The notes: generated by a model from the sequence alone, not told the origin. Counted from the first letter of the stretch, positions 1 to 8,490 are shown. The stretch is DNA of 64,000 nucleotides from Brevibacillus fluminis (GCF_003710825.1 NZ_RHHQ01000012.1:434001-498000); one strand, 5' to 3'. Made by a program: numbers and translations.

Positions 1-47
1 GCAAATTCAGATAGAGCAAGAAAAAATACGTAGGTGAGGTCGGATTT

Positions 48-1370
48 ATGCCAAAGGATGAACAAATGGTGACAGTTAGTACTCCTAATAAAAAGACTGC
101 ATCTGATGAAATATTTGAAACATATTTTAGTTATACCGATTCAAAAAAATATTGTGTTTCATATTTATTAATTATTGAGACAAGCAAAGAAACTAAAAAT
201 ACTCTTGATAAATTGATTCTCCAGATACATAATGCAATGTCAGATTTAGATGAGATTACCTATCAAAGAATAACAAATAAAAACAAGTTCTCAATACAAA
301 CTGAAAGTACTGAACTTACTGTAAAAATTAACTCGGAGGAATCAGAAAAAGAAAACGAATTATTATGGGAAGTAAGTTTTGAAGGAGACTTTAAATTCTT
401 AGAATCTTTTAGAGAAAAATTTTTGACATCAATCAAAGATATTTGTGAAAAAAAATACTGCCTCCAAGATGAAATCTCTGATGAAATATGTGTCGTAGCT
501 TATCCTAAAGTGAGGCAGTTGGAGAATATTTTAAGAGAATATCTATTAAGATTTTTCTCGAAAAAATTTGGTTCTAAGTGGTGGAAAGAAAATTCAAATA
601 AACAGTTGGAGACCAAATTAAAAGATAGATCGGGAAGGGCCTTTAATGGAATATTGGATATGGAATTATTTAGCATTGACTTTATTGATTTAACACAGTT
701 GCTTGATGCTAAATCACAAATGGAAGGACATGAACTAATTGAGGCCCTGGATAATATTGTTAGGTCCAGAGAAGACGTAGAAAAATTTAATCAAAAAATT
801 GAAAGGGTTAGAAATAGGTATCTTGGTAATTGGAAGAAGTTTTTTGAGAGTCACATCAAAATAGATAACTTTTTAAAAACCTGGAAAGATTTGTATGAAA
901 TACGTTGTGAGGTTGCACATAATGCTCTTATTAATCTATCGCGATTTTCTAGACTTATAATACTTCACACTGAAATAAGAGTACAGTTAAACAAACTAAT
1001 TGATGATTTAAGGGTAATAAAAACCGATGAGTATGCATTGCTTGATAGAATATTATCCTTAGAGATTAACTTTTCAAAGGAAGATATAAAAAGCATTATA
1101 GACAGGGGGATACTGCATATAACTCCTCAAAATTTTAATGAAGAAGCTTTGCCAGTAGAAATATTTAATGAACTTATATTAAAAAGTAAAGAAGATTTAA
1201 AGCTAATAGGTGAATATAACTCGTCTGAAATTCAACTGAACACAGACGAAGACACATTAATAGCTGAAGAACCAATAAGTTCTGTTTCAATTTCAATTCA
1301 TTATTCTGAAGTTACAAATTTAGTAAAAGGGGCATTAATGATTGGTTTAGGCAATAATAAATTCTTATAA
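48..1370 (+). CDS. HEPN-domain protein, AT-rich, probable RNase-like/defence protein
   Basis: This 440-residue protein has no signal peptide or membrane segment. Residues about 150-180 form a helix ending in KKFGSKWW, a layout seen in Swt1/Apea-like HEPN proteins. Residues 281-300 contain R286-x4-H291 (RCEVAH), the RX4-6H motif that is catalytic in HEPN ribonucleases. The start at 48 follows a good AGGTGAGG site. The gene is strikingly AT-rich and poor in GC-ending codons compared with the genes after 3700, which suggests transfer. HEPN proteins of this kind often belong to abortive-infection or toxin modules, but no antitoxin or nucleotidyltransferase partner is visible downstream; a partner may lie left of the window. 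The HEPN assignment is by motif only and the role is inferred. Confidence 0.6.
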   Translation: MPKDEQMVTVSTPNKKTASDEIFETYFSYTDSKKYCVSYLLIIETSKETKNTLDKLILQIHNAMSDLDEITYQRITNKNKFSIQTESTELTVKINSEESEKENELLWEVSFEGDFKFLESFREKFLTSIKDICEKKYCLQDEISDEICVVAYPKVRQLENILREYLLRFFSKKFGSKWWKENSNKQLETKLKDRSGRAFNGILDMELFSIDFIDLTQLLDAKSQMEGHELIEALDNIVRSREDVEKFNQKIERVRNRYLGNWKKFFESHIKIDNFLKTWKDLYEIRCEVAHNALINLSRFSRLIILHTEIRVQLNKLIDDLRVIKTDEYALLDRILSLEINFSKEDIKSIIDRGILHITPQNFNEEALPVEIFNELILKSKEDLKLIGEYNSSEIQLNTDEDTLIAEEPISSVSISIHYSEVTNLVKGALMIGLGNNKFL

Positions 1371-1490
1371 ACCCTTTTCACAATATTAAATTATTTGGTC
1401 AATATCTGAGAAAAATGTTTAAAGATGTTATTAATGAATGGTTTTTATGGTTGCTTTTTTTTGCTTGAAGAAACATGAAATTTTGTAATA

Positions 1491-1540
1491 AGAGGTAGTC
1501 AGGTACGTCTTAATGGTTCCCGACCACCTCTTTCTTTTTC
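1491..1540 (+). terminator. Probable Rho-independent terminator after the HEPN gene
   Basis: AGAGGT at 1491 pairs with ACCTCT at 1526, with further pairing inside the arms, and is followed by a T-rich run (TTTCTTTTTC). It lies about 120 bases after the HEPN stop codon. Confidence 0.5.
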
Positions 1541-2173
1541 ATAGTAACCTATTTCCCATAACTTTTTAAGAATGCTAAGCTTTTTGGGATGGTCTGAGAA
1601 TGACCTTATTGGAAAATCAAATATTATAAGAGTAATTGAAAAGGAGCACATTCGAGATTTCCTCATGGAGTGATCGATGATTGTTGCTTATAACGCTTGA
1701 CAGCGCCCTTCACGACCGAAAAGTAAATATCGTTCTCTGCCGGGGAAACTTTCATCCCGTACTAATGAATCACATAAGTTGCGACATCTCAATAAAGGTT
1801 TAACTGGGCACCCCAACCTCTTAGTGGTTTAATAAAACCCATAGAAGAAATGTACGTATCAGTGTGTTCATCCATGTACTCCCAAGATAAAAGAGTCTAA
1901 ATATACATTTTTCTGTGCATGGTGTACAGATCATATCAATTTGATTAATCGTCTAATAAAGGATAAACGATCATTGTGATGCAGATGTGATTAGCGAGTT
2001 TCCTTTTATGAAAAAGTGTATAAAATTAAACCGAGATTAACAACTTCATGTACTGCAATTTCTCTCATGGTTACTAACTTACGAATAACAAAAAGCCGTT
2101 TTCCTAGTTTTTTTGAAAACGACTCCTTTCTTAACGATCACAAGTTTCTTTTTATATACAAGGTTTATTCCAG
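1541..2173. other. Gene-poor AT-rich stretch, no intact gene
   Basis: No reading frame here has a ribosome site and a credible protein. On the minus strand about 1663-1761 there is a short frame ending ...VVKGAVKRYKQQ... that reads like real protein but is not open upstream, so it may be the tail of a decayed gene. The plus-strand frame running from 2016 into the hydrolase pseudogene is its antisense shadow. Confidence 0.4.
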
Positions 2174-3054
2174 CTACTTCATTTTTTGTGCATTATTACT
2201 AAAGCACTCAGTTAACTTGGTTACAGCCTGAGCGACATATTCGGGAATATCGTGCATCGCGATATGAGTCGCACCCTCAACCCAGAACAATTTCTGTGCT
2301 CCATTCGATAATGTAGTAGAATTGTTCGCCATAACCGCGTGTGTCGGCCTCTGACCCTGGAATCAATAAAAGTGGTTGCGTAAGTTAGGTACTTATTTGG
2401 GTTGTCGCCGAGAATGCCATCATTTTGTCAATGCTTCGAAACAAAAAGCGATTTGTAGAATTAGGGTGCTGTGCTCGGTGAGTCCGATAGTAATCATAGG
2501 CTTCACGCATAGATCTATTAAAGCGAATCAGGTGCCCACGCCAAGGGCATCGATTCGGTTCCGTTTGCTTCTGCAGTACGCTGCTTCGCAACCGCCTCGA
2601 GGGTTTGCAATTACGTACCAACGCTCCCTTCTCCTCAGAACATCACACCAATATCCACCGCACTGACAGTCGCGACTGCTTTGATGCGGCGTTCGGTGGG
2701 GATTGCAGCTACGCATAACCACCGCCGGCACAGGTGTTCCAATTTTTTCTTGATCGACAAGCGGAAGTGTCGTTAAATAATCTACAGAGCAGGGCACGTT
2801 CTCCACTCTGGCGGCCGGGTCTTCGAGCAAACGCGGCTCACCCTCTCCATGATAGGACGAATATTAGGCTAACGCAACAAAGCCCTCATGAGAAAGATTC
2901 TGCGCATACTAGCCAGCCGTTTGTTCCTTTACCCCTTCGACAGAATGGACGATAATAATCGCAGGATATTTTTTATTTTCATCAAATCCGTCTGGCAAAA
3001 AAAGAGTTCCTGCCATATTTACGTACCACTTTTTACAGTAATTGATTTTTTCAT
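2174..3054 (-). pseudogene. Alpha/beta hydrolase (YcjY/dienelactone-hydrolase-like) pseudogene
   Basis: The minus strand starts with ATG at 3054 behind an AGGAG site and can be followed across three frames to a TAG at 2174. Readable pieces in family order are GTLFLPDGFDENKKYPAIII, HGEGEPRLLEDPAARVENV, VDYLTTLPLVDQEKIG, the nucleophile elbow CAGGGYA, VAAIPTERRIKAVATVSAVD, MREAYDYYRTHRAQHP and the C-terminal histidine region FWVEGATHIAMHDIPEYVAQ. At least two in-frame stops (in the segments QTAG* and VALA*) and several frameshifts break it. An intact gene would be about 290 residues, the usual family length. The gene is dead; its closeness to other remnants marks this end of the window as decaying DNA. 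Confidence 0.8.
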
Positions 3055-3109
3055 GTTTTTTCTCCTTCTGGTTTCGTGTTTGATATCATTAACTCGGGTA
3101 AAATAATAG

Positions 3110-3392
3110 ATGATGATTAAACAATTCGGCTTCGAAGATAGAGATACGGTTATCGAACTTCCTGCTGTAAGCTATTTGAACTTCTTGATCACGAACAAAG
3201 CTGTCATTTCCGCGAAATATTGGGTACCGGGTATACCTGATAGCGTCAGACAAAAAGATGAGCAAGCGAAACAAAATTCTTCAAGCTGCCTTCCCGGATC
3301 GGGAAATCGTTCAGATCAATCCGACTGCAGTCAATTGGAATGGCGGAGGTATTCATTGTATCACGCAGCAACAGCCGGTATTGGAACCATAA
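3110..3392 (+). pseudogene. C-terminal remnant of agmatine deiminase (AguA family)
   Basis: About 95 codons resemble the end of agmatine deiminase. The first frame gives ELPAVSYLNFLITNKAVI and, after a one-base shift near 3275, the second gives ILQAAFPDREIVQINPTAV followed by WNGGGIHCITQQQP and a TAA at 3390. The GGGIHCITQQQP segment carries the family's catalytic cysteine. The remaining 250 or so N-terminal residues are absent. It sits about 330 bases upstream of an intact ureohydrolase operon, so the remnant is probably the last trace of an older agmatine-deiminase route at the same locus. That history is an inference. Confidence 0.75.
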
Positions 3393-3479
3393 GTGAAATG
3401 CAAGATTACGGCAAAAAAAGTATTGAAAATGAAAGGTAGCTAGAATTTGCGCCTGGAGTAATGTAGAAGACATAAGGAC

Positions 3480-3511
3480 CTCCCTTTCTCAGATCGAGAG
3501 GGAGCTTTTTT
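3480..3511 (+). terminator. Rho-independent terminator
   Basis: CTCCC-TTTCTC pairs with GAGAGGGAG across a five-base loop and is followed by CTTTTTT. It closes off the deiminase remnant and insulates the downstream sigma-54 promoter region. Confidence 0.7.
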
Positions 3512-3544
3512 ATGTATATAAAAGCCGATCACGCTTGAATAGGG

Positions 3545-3560
3545 TATTCAAATGTGAATA
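3545..3560 (+). promoter_or_regulatory. Distal activator-site candidate, TATTCA-N4-TGAATA
   Basis: This perfect inverted repeat TATTCA-AATG-TGAATA is preceded by TTGAATA, which adds a second overlapping dyad (TTGAATA-GGG-TATTCAA, 3535-3551). An identical dyad lies at 3602. Its centre is about 146 bases before the predicted sigma-54 start site, a normal place for an enhancer-binding-protein site. Confidence 0.55.
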
Positions 3561-3601
3561 TGCAGCTGGTAGGGTAGTTACGGCATCATGGTGTACATGG
3601 G

Positions 3602-3617
3602 TATTCAATGATGAATA
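3602..3617 (+). promoter_or_regulatory. Proximal activator-site candidate, TATTCA-N4-TGAATA
   Basis: This is the second copy of the dyad (TATTCA-ATGA-TGAATA), 57 bases after the first and centred about 89 bases before the predicted start site. Both half-sites are identical to those of the upstream copy while the four-base spacer differs, as expected for a protein-binding site. Confidence 0.55.
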
Positions 3618-3671
3618 GGGTAAAACCTCGTCACCATAACAAATACCGCTTAAATCGTACAAATTTTAGTT

Positions 3672-3687
3672 TGGCATGGGAGTTGCT
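3672..3687 (+). promoter_or_regulatory. Sigma-54 (-24/-12) promoter of the ureohydrolase operon
   Basis: The sequence TGGCATG-GGAG-TTGCT matches the consensus TGGCAYR-N4-TTGCW at every fixed position. The invariant GG (3673-3674) and GC (3685-3686) have the correct spacing. Transcription would start near 3698, 27 bases before the ureohydrolase ATG, leaving room for its AAGGAGGT ribosome site. Confidence 0.8.
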
Positions 3688-3724
3688 ATTGGTATTAGCA
3701 TACGAATCTGAAGGAGGTTTCATC

Positions 3725-4684
3725 ATGGCTAAATATCAACCGAGAGACTCATTCGAATCCCCACGCTTTTGTGGACCGCGTACGTTCATGAGATTGCCAT
3801 TCATCGAAACGGTCGATCAAGATATGGACTTTATCATTACAGGTATTCCGTTTGACTCGGGTCAATCGTTCCGCACCGGCGCGCGTTTTGGTCCTGAGGG
3901 GATCCGTGACTTTTCCATCTTGCTCCGCCCATACAATCCCGAGCAGGATATCAATCTGTTCGACTATATCTCAGGCGTTGATTACGGCGATATTCCTGTT
4001 GTTCCAGGATATATCCAGGACACGTACGAAAAAATCGAAGCGGGTCTGACTCCTGTAGTCGAGCAAGGAATCGTTCCAATCGTGCTAGGAGGTGACCACT
4101 CGATCACGCTGGGGGAATTGCGCGCAATCGCCAAAAAGCACGGTCCGGTGGCACTACTGCAATTTGATGCGCACTCCGATACGTGGGACAGCTATTTTGG
4201 AAAAAAATACAATCATGGCACCGTCATGCGCCGGGCGATTGAAGAAGGCTTGATTGACGTAGAACGTTCGCTGCAGATCGGCATGCGCGGTGGCTTGTAC
4301 GGGATTGAAGACTTGGAGGATGCGCGCCAGCTGGGGCTGGATGTCTATACCACGAACCAGTACAAAAAAGCTGGCGTTGAAAAGATGCTGGAACTCATTC
4401 ATCAACGTATCGGCAGCGGACCGACGTTCATGTCGTTTGACATCGATTTCCTCGATCCGGCGTTCGCTCCGGGTACTGGTACGCCTGAAGTTTCCGGGGC
4501 GAGCATCGATGATGCGCTTGCGTTTGTACGAGGATTGGCTGGTATTAACTTTGTTGGTTTCGATTTGGTGGAGGTGCTGCCGGCGTATGACCACGGACAA
4601 ATTACCGCTGCCGCCGCTGCCAATATCGTCTTTGAATTCATTACGCTGATTGCTTTGCAGAAGAGAGTGCAAGCAGGGAAATGA
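3725..4684 (+). CDS. speB: Ureohydrolase (agmatinase / guanidino-acid hydrolase family)
   Basis: A 319-residue cytosolic arginase-fold enzyme that would hydrolyse a guanidino compound to urea and an amine, using two Mn or Ni ions. The metal ligands are visible in GGDHS, DAHSDT and SFDIDFLDPAFAPGTGTPE, in the usual order, and the length is normal. The start at 3725 follows a perfect AAGGAGGT; a longer open frame upstream crosses the promoter and is rejected. It is the first gene of a sigma-54 operon with two nitrilase-fold proteins and a PuuP-like importer, which points to agmatine or another guanidino-amine as nitrogen source. Agmatine is the best guess, but guanidinobutyrate or guanidine cannot be excluded, so the symbol is tentative. 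Confidence 0.8.
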   Translation: MAKYQPRDSFESPRFCGPRTFMRLPFIETVDQDMDFIITGIPFDSGQSFRTGARFGPEGIRDFSILLRPYNPEQDINLFDYISGVDYGDIPVVPGYIQDTYEKIEAGLTPVVEQGIVPIVLGGDHSITLGELRAIAKKHGPVALLQFDAHSDTWDSYFGKKYNHGTVMRRAIEEGLIDVERSLQIGMRGGLYGIEDLEDARQLGLDVYTTNQYKKAGVEKMLELIHQRIGSGPTFMSFDIDFLDPAFAPGTGTPEVSGASIDDALAFVRGLAGINFVGFDLVEVLPAYDHGQITAAAAANIVFEFITLIALQKRVQAGK

Positions 4685-4707
4685 GTCACACCAGAGGGGG
4701 AGAAAAG

Positions 4708-5562
4708 GTGAGTAAGTATTTGAATGTGGGCGTCATCCAGATGAGCGTATCGCGGGATAAAGCGACGAACCTCAAGCGAATTGCGGAGAAAGTACAGTCA
4801 TTGATGGACAGCTTCCAAAAGCCGGAGTGTATTGTCGGCGTAGAGGGCGGCATCGGTCTTTCCAGCCCGGAAACCATCCCTGGTCCGGCAACCGACTTTT
4901 TGTGCGAGCTGGCTAAATTGCATGGCGTTTATCTCGTTGCCGGTACCATGCTGGAAACAAGCGATGAGTTGCAGGAGGGGGAGTATTACCACTCTGCTCC
5001 CGTGATTAATCCAAACGGCGAAATTATTGCTGTATATCGCAAGCTGTGCCCGTTTACACCTATGGAAGCGGAGGTTGTGCCGGGTAAGGAGTACGTAGTG
5101 TTCGACATCGCGGAGAAGCAGGCTAAGGTCGGGGTCATGATTGGGTATGATATGAGTTTTCCTGAAGTGTCGCGAAATCTGACATTAAGCGGGGCGGAGA
5201 TTCTTATCCGCTTGGCAAGTGATATTGATCCGCTTTACGAGCTGTATAAAGAGTTTCCCATCGCTCGGGCAAGCGAGAACCAGGTGTATTTTGTCTCCGT
5301 CAACGCAATCGGTCATGGTGCACACGGGACAGCCTATGGCCACTCCATGATTGCCAGTCCGGAAGCGTTTAAATTGTGGGAAGCAGGGAGTAGCGAGAGC
5401 TTTTGTACGCTGACGCTTGATTTGGAGCTCGTGAAAACATGCATGGAGTATGGCACGTATTACAAGGATCAGATGATTAATCACCTTGGTCATTTTAACC
5501 CGCCAATGCCCTACGCTGGTCGACTTTCGGAAGCACCTTTATACAAAAAACAACGCACATAA
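4708..5562 (+). CDS. Nitrilase-fold protein lacking the catalytic cysteine (pseudoenzyme)
   Basis: This carbon-nitrogen hydrolase superfamily protein has 284 residues when started at the GTG at 4708, which follows AGAGGGGGAG and aligns with the paralogue's start; an ATG at 4681 overlaps the previous stop and is less likely. The triad Glu46 (GVEGG) and Lys112 (YRKLCP) is kept, but the nucleophile position reads VMIGYDMSF instead of xICYDxxF: Gly146, codon GGG at 5143-5145. The frame is intact and otherwise well conserved, so this looks like a maintained non-catalytic protein rather than a fresh pseudogene. It lies 23 bases after the ureohydrolase and 29 before an intact paralogue of equal size. 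It may act as a structural or regulatory partner of that enzyme, which is inference. Confidence 0.8.
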   Translation: MSKYLNVGVIQMSVSRDKATNLKRIAEKVQSLMDSFQKPECIVGVEGGIGLSSPETIPGPATDFLCELAKLHGVYLVAGTMLETSDELQEGEYYHSAPVINPNGEIIAVYRKLCPFTPMEAEVVPGKEYVVFDIAEKQAKVGVMIGYDMSFPEVSRNLTLSGAEILIRLASDIDPLYELYKEFPIARASENQVYFVSVNAIGHGAHGTAYGHSMIASPEAFKLWEAGSSESFCTLTLDLELVKTCMEYGTYYKDQMINHLGHFNPPMPYAGRLSEAPLYKKQRT

Positions 5563-5591
5563 TGGTTCAAGAATGAAAAGGGGGAGCTCGA

Positions 5592-6515
5592 ATGGGCAGA
5601 TTTCTCAATCTAGGCATTATCCAAATGGCGGTTTCGACGAATGATCAAGAAAATGTAGAAAAAATCGAATCGATGGTTGAGATGCTGATGCAATCGTTTC
5701 ACAAGCCGGAAATCATCGTTGGCGTTGAATTTGGCGCCAGCGTCTTAACTCCTGATACGATTCCAGGTCCGCTTACCGATTTTTTTGGGAGTCTTGCAAA
5801 AAAGCACGGCGTTTACCTCATCCCCGGCAGCATGCCTGAAAGGGTGGAGGGACTTCCAGAAGGGAGCTTTTACAATACTGCTCCGGTGTTTAACCCGCAG
5901 GGTGAAATGATCGCCGCATACCGCAAGATGTGCCCCTGGTATCCAGCGGAAGAGAGCGTTCCTGGACACGAGTATGTCGTTTTTGATATCCCGGAAAAGG
6001 ATGCCACCATCGGGGTGCAAATCTGCTACGATATCACGTTCTATGAATTGTCGAGAAATCTTGCGCTTCAAGGCGCTGAGGTAATCATTAATCTCGCGAT
6101 GGATCCGGATCCGCTCTATTTGCCATATCGAACGTTGCCGATTGCCCGAGCGGTAGAAAACCAGGCGTATTTTATTCATACTAACGGGGTGAGCAGCGGA
6201 TTTGGCAGTTCGTTGTACGGCCACACGATGGTAGTGAGTCCCGAGGCGAAAATTCTTTGGGAAGGCGGCTCGGCAGAAAGTGCATGCACGGTCACGCTCG
6301 ACTTGGATCTGGTCCGTACGGCGCGCAGCAAAGGAACAATGCATATGCATCCGCTCTTGAAAGATTTGAAGGAGTTCTCTTTACCCATGCCGTACAGCTC
6401 ACAGCTAAAGAATGCCCCCGTCTTTCAAAAACTGACACCGCCTGCCTGCAACAAAGAAGAGTATCTGGACAAAGCCGCTCGATTCGGAATTGGAGACCTT
6501 CACAAAACGAAGTAA
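5592..6515 (+). CDS. Nitrilase-superfamily amidohydrolase (catalytically intact)
   Basis: A 307-residue cytosolic carbon-nitrogen hydrolase with a complete Glu46 (GVEFG), Lys112 (YRKMCP) and Cys145 (QICYDITF) triad. The start follows AAGGGGGAG. It clearly resembles the gene upstream along the whole length but has an extra tail of about 25 residues. By context with an agmatinase-like enzyme and a putrescine-type importer, it could hydrolyse N-carbamoylputrescine, formamide or another small amide arising from guanidino compounds. The sequence is not a close match to what I recall of classical AguB, so no substrate is assigned. It shares the sigma-54 transcript. Confidence 0.8.
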   Translation: MGRFLNLGIIQMAVSTNDQENVEKIESMVEMLMQSFHKPEIIVGVEFGASVLTPDTIPGPLTDFFGSLAKKHGVYLIPGSMPERVEGLPEGSFYNTAPVFNPQGEMIAAYRKMCPWYPAEESVPGHEYVVFDIPEKDATIGVQICYDITFYELSRNLALQGAEVIINLAMDPDPLYLPYRTLPIARAVENQAYFIHTNGVSSGFGSSLYGHTMVVSPEAKILWEGGSAESACTVTLDLDLVRTARSKGTMHMHPLLKDLKEFSLPMPYSSQLKNAPVFQKLTPPACNKEEYLDKAARFGIGDLHKTK

Positions 6516-6569
6516 CGATCGGGCTGAAGATTGGCGACGATGAAGTGTGAAAGCGAGGAGAATGGATGG

Positions 6570-7913
6570 ATGAACAATACAAACGAACCAACGCTTAAAC
6601 GATCTCTTTCCTTAAAATATGTTGTGTTTTTTGGCTTGGCCTTTATGGCTCCAACAACGCTATTTTCAACATATGGAGTCGCAGTTCACAGCACCAACGG
6701 GATGCTTTCGACCGCTTATCTCGTTGCCTTAATCGTGATGCTCTTTACAGCAAGCAGCTATGCGCAAATGGCGAGAGCCTTTCCGAATGCGGGTGCAGCG
6801 TATACGTTTACGCAAAAATCCCTAAGCCCTCATATCGGGTTTCTCGTAGGGTGGACACTCTTATTGGATTATGTGTTCAGCCCGATGATTAGCTCGTTGT
6901 TTTTAGGCATCGCCATGAGTGCCTATTTCCCTTCTGTTCCCATGTACGTTTGGATTATTCTCTTCATTGCGATTGTAACCACTGTTAATGTACTGGGGAT
7001 TACGATTGCGGCCAAGTTCAATACAGTCATCCTGCTTATGCAATTTGGAACCTATGCCCTATTCGTAGTCTATTCCGTTAAGGGGCTTCTAAACGGTCTT
7101 GGAGCGGGAACGCTTTTTGCATCATTCCCGTTTATCGATGCAAAAGTGGAAATGACGAACTTCCTGTCTGTGATTCCGATCTTATGCTTTTCGTTTTTAG
7201 GCTTCGATGCAGTGACAACGCTTTCAGAAGAAACGAAAAACCCGCAAAAAGCAATACCTCGGGCGATTTTTCTGATTACCATTACCGGTGGCGTTTTATA
7301 TATGATCGGTTCTTATGTCTTGCAAATGGTGTGGCCTGATTATCAATCATTTGCAAACCCTGAATCCTCTTATATCGAAATTGCCAGTTATATCGGGGGG
7401 AATTTTTTAATCAGCTATATTTTGGCTGAAGGAACCATGTCGTGTTTTTCTTCGGCTGTCGCATCAGGGACTAGTGCATCGCGCCTTTTATATGCAATGG
7501 GACGCGAAGGTGTACTTCCCCGCAAAATATTCGGATACCTCTCACCCAAATATCGCACACCGGTCTTTAACATCTTGCTTATTGGAGTCTTTGCCTTAAC
7601 CTCTCTTTTTTTAAGCTTGACTTCAGCCGTTTCGCTGATCAGCTTCGGTGCATTTTTTGCTTTTACTTTCGTGAATCTTTCGGTGATTTTTCATTTTTAT
7701 ATTAAAAACAGACAAAGATCCTTTATGGGGACGATTCGCTACCTGATCGTTCCGTTAATCGGTGCTTCCCTTACCGGATACTTTTGCGGGGAATTAGATG
7801 CTCATGCCCTTATACTAGGAGCCGTTTGGTTGGGGATTGGATTTTTGTACTTGCTGAAGCTTACGAGACTGTTCCGACAAGCGCCTCCTGAGCTAGCTTA
7901 TGAGGAGGCGTAA
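6570..7913 (+). CDS. APC-family amino acid/polyamine permease, PuuP-like
   Basis: A 447-residue permease with about twelve hydrophobic segments. Residues such as AGAAYTFTQKSLSPHIGFLVG, LLLDYVFSPMIS and CFSFLGFDAVTTLSEET follow the putrescine importer PuuP closely, so putrescine or a related polyamine is the probable substrate. The ATG at 6570 is preferred because GAGGAG lies nine bases before it; in-frame ATGs at 6531 and 6540 lack a site. It ends the operon that begins with the ureohydrolase and is followed by a terminator. Uptake of polyamine or guanidino-amine plus intracellular hydrolysis is a coherent reading of the operon. Confidence 0.8.
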   Translation: MNNTNEPTLKRSLSLKYVVFFGLAFMAPTTLFSTYGVAVHSTNGMLSTAYLVALIVMLFTASSYAQMARAFPNAGAAYTFTQKSLSPHIGFLVGWTLLLDYVFSPMISSLFLGIAMSAYFPSVPMYVWIILFIAIVTTVNVLGITIAAKFNTVILLMQFGTYALFVVYSVKGLLNGLGAGTLFASFPFIDAKVEMTNFLSVIPILCFSFLGFDAVTTLSEETKNPQKAIPRAIFLITITGGVLYMIGSYVLQMVWPDYQSFANPESSYIEIASYIGGNFLISYILAEGTMSCFSSAVASGTSASRLLYAMGREGVLPRKIFGYLSPKYRTPVFNILLIGVFALTSLFLSLTSAVSLISFGAFFAFTFVNLSVIFHFYIKNRQRSFMGTIRYLIVPLIGASLTGYFCGELDAHALILGAVWLGIGFLYLLKLTRLFRQAPPELAYEEA

Positions 7914-7934
7914 ATAAAATACGGTGGTGGAAAG

Positions 7935-7978
7935 CACCCGCTTAATGAGGAGAAAGGGCTCATACGGCGGGTGTTTTT
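7935..7978 (+). terminator. Rho-independent terminator of the ureohydrolase operon
   Basis: CACCCGC (7935-7941) pairs with GCGGGTG (7967-7973) across a long loop and is followed by TTTTT. Confidence 0.6.
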
Positions 7979-7986
7979 ATTGAAAA

Positions 7987-8277
7987 TTGATAGGGATTTT
8001 TAGAGCGGTGCTCTTTATATTCCGTGACATCGATGCGGTTGTGCCGCTGGCGATGTTTACGTTTCCGACGGTGCTTTTCATTGGTATTCCATTCTCATTT
8101 GCCATCGATCTCTTTATAAGGCCGCTGAGAAAGCAGCATAAGGCCATCGTTTTTTTGGTCGAAAGCCTTCTCTATATACTAGCTGGAATGGCAGCTACCG
8201 CGATCCTATTCTGGGCAATTTCCAGATCGTTTCGGAACGTAACGGGGGAGCAGAAACGGCACCGCGTATGTGTTTAA
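7987..8277 (+). CDS. Small membrane protein, possibly truncated
   Basis: An open frame of up to 96 residues with two or three hydrophobic helices (PLAMFTFPTVLFIGIPFSFAI and LESLLYILAGMAATAILFW by eye). The segment resembles small uncharacterised membrane proteins of Bacillota. The only start is TTG at 7987 with no ribosome site and it overlaps the end of the preceding terminator, so this may be a fragment lacking its N-terminus. Function unknown. Confidence 0.35.
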   Translation: MIGIFRAVLFIFRDIDAVVPLAMFTFPTVLFIGIPFSFAIDLFIRPLRKQHKAIVFLVESLLYILAGMAATAILFWAISRSFRNVTGEQKRHRVCV

Positions 8278-8326
8278 AGCGAGTCTGCCTGTATTTGCTT
8301 GACAACCAAACAATCAAGCAATGCGC

Positions 8327-8352
8327 GAGCAGGCCCAGCCTGCTCTTTTACT
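8327..8352 (+). terminator. Rho-independent terminator
   Basis: GAGCAGG (8327-8333) pairs perfectly with CCTGCTC (8339-8345) around a five-base loop, followed by TTTTACTTTT. Confidence 0.65.
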
Positions 8353-8490
8353 TTTGCGACCTTTTACAGGATACAGAATATTCCTGTGGTGTTGTATGAT
8401 TGGTAGCGAATTAGGCTTTTGGACTGTATAGCGAGCATCTAGCAGGTTGAACCCAGCCAAATCCTTTAGTTGAAATTGGAGGGAAACGAT

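Noticed and set aside
2016-2231. Plus-strand 71-codon frame
   Set aside because: It is antisense to the 3' end of the hydrolase pseudogene and has no ribosome site.
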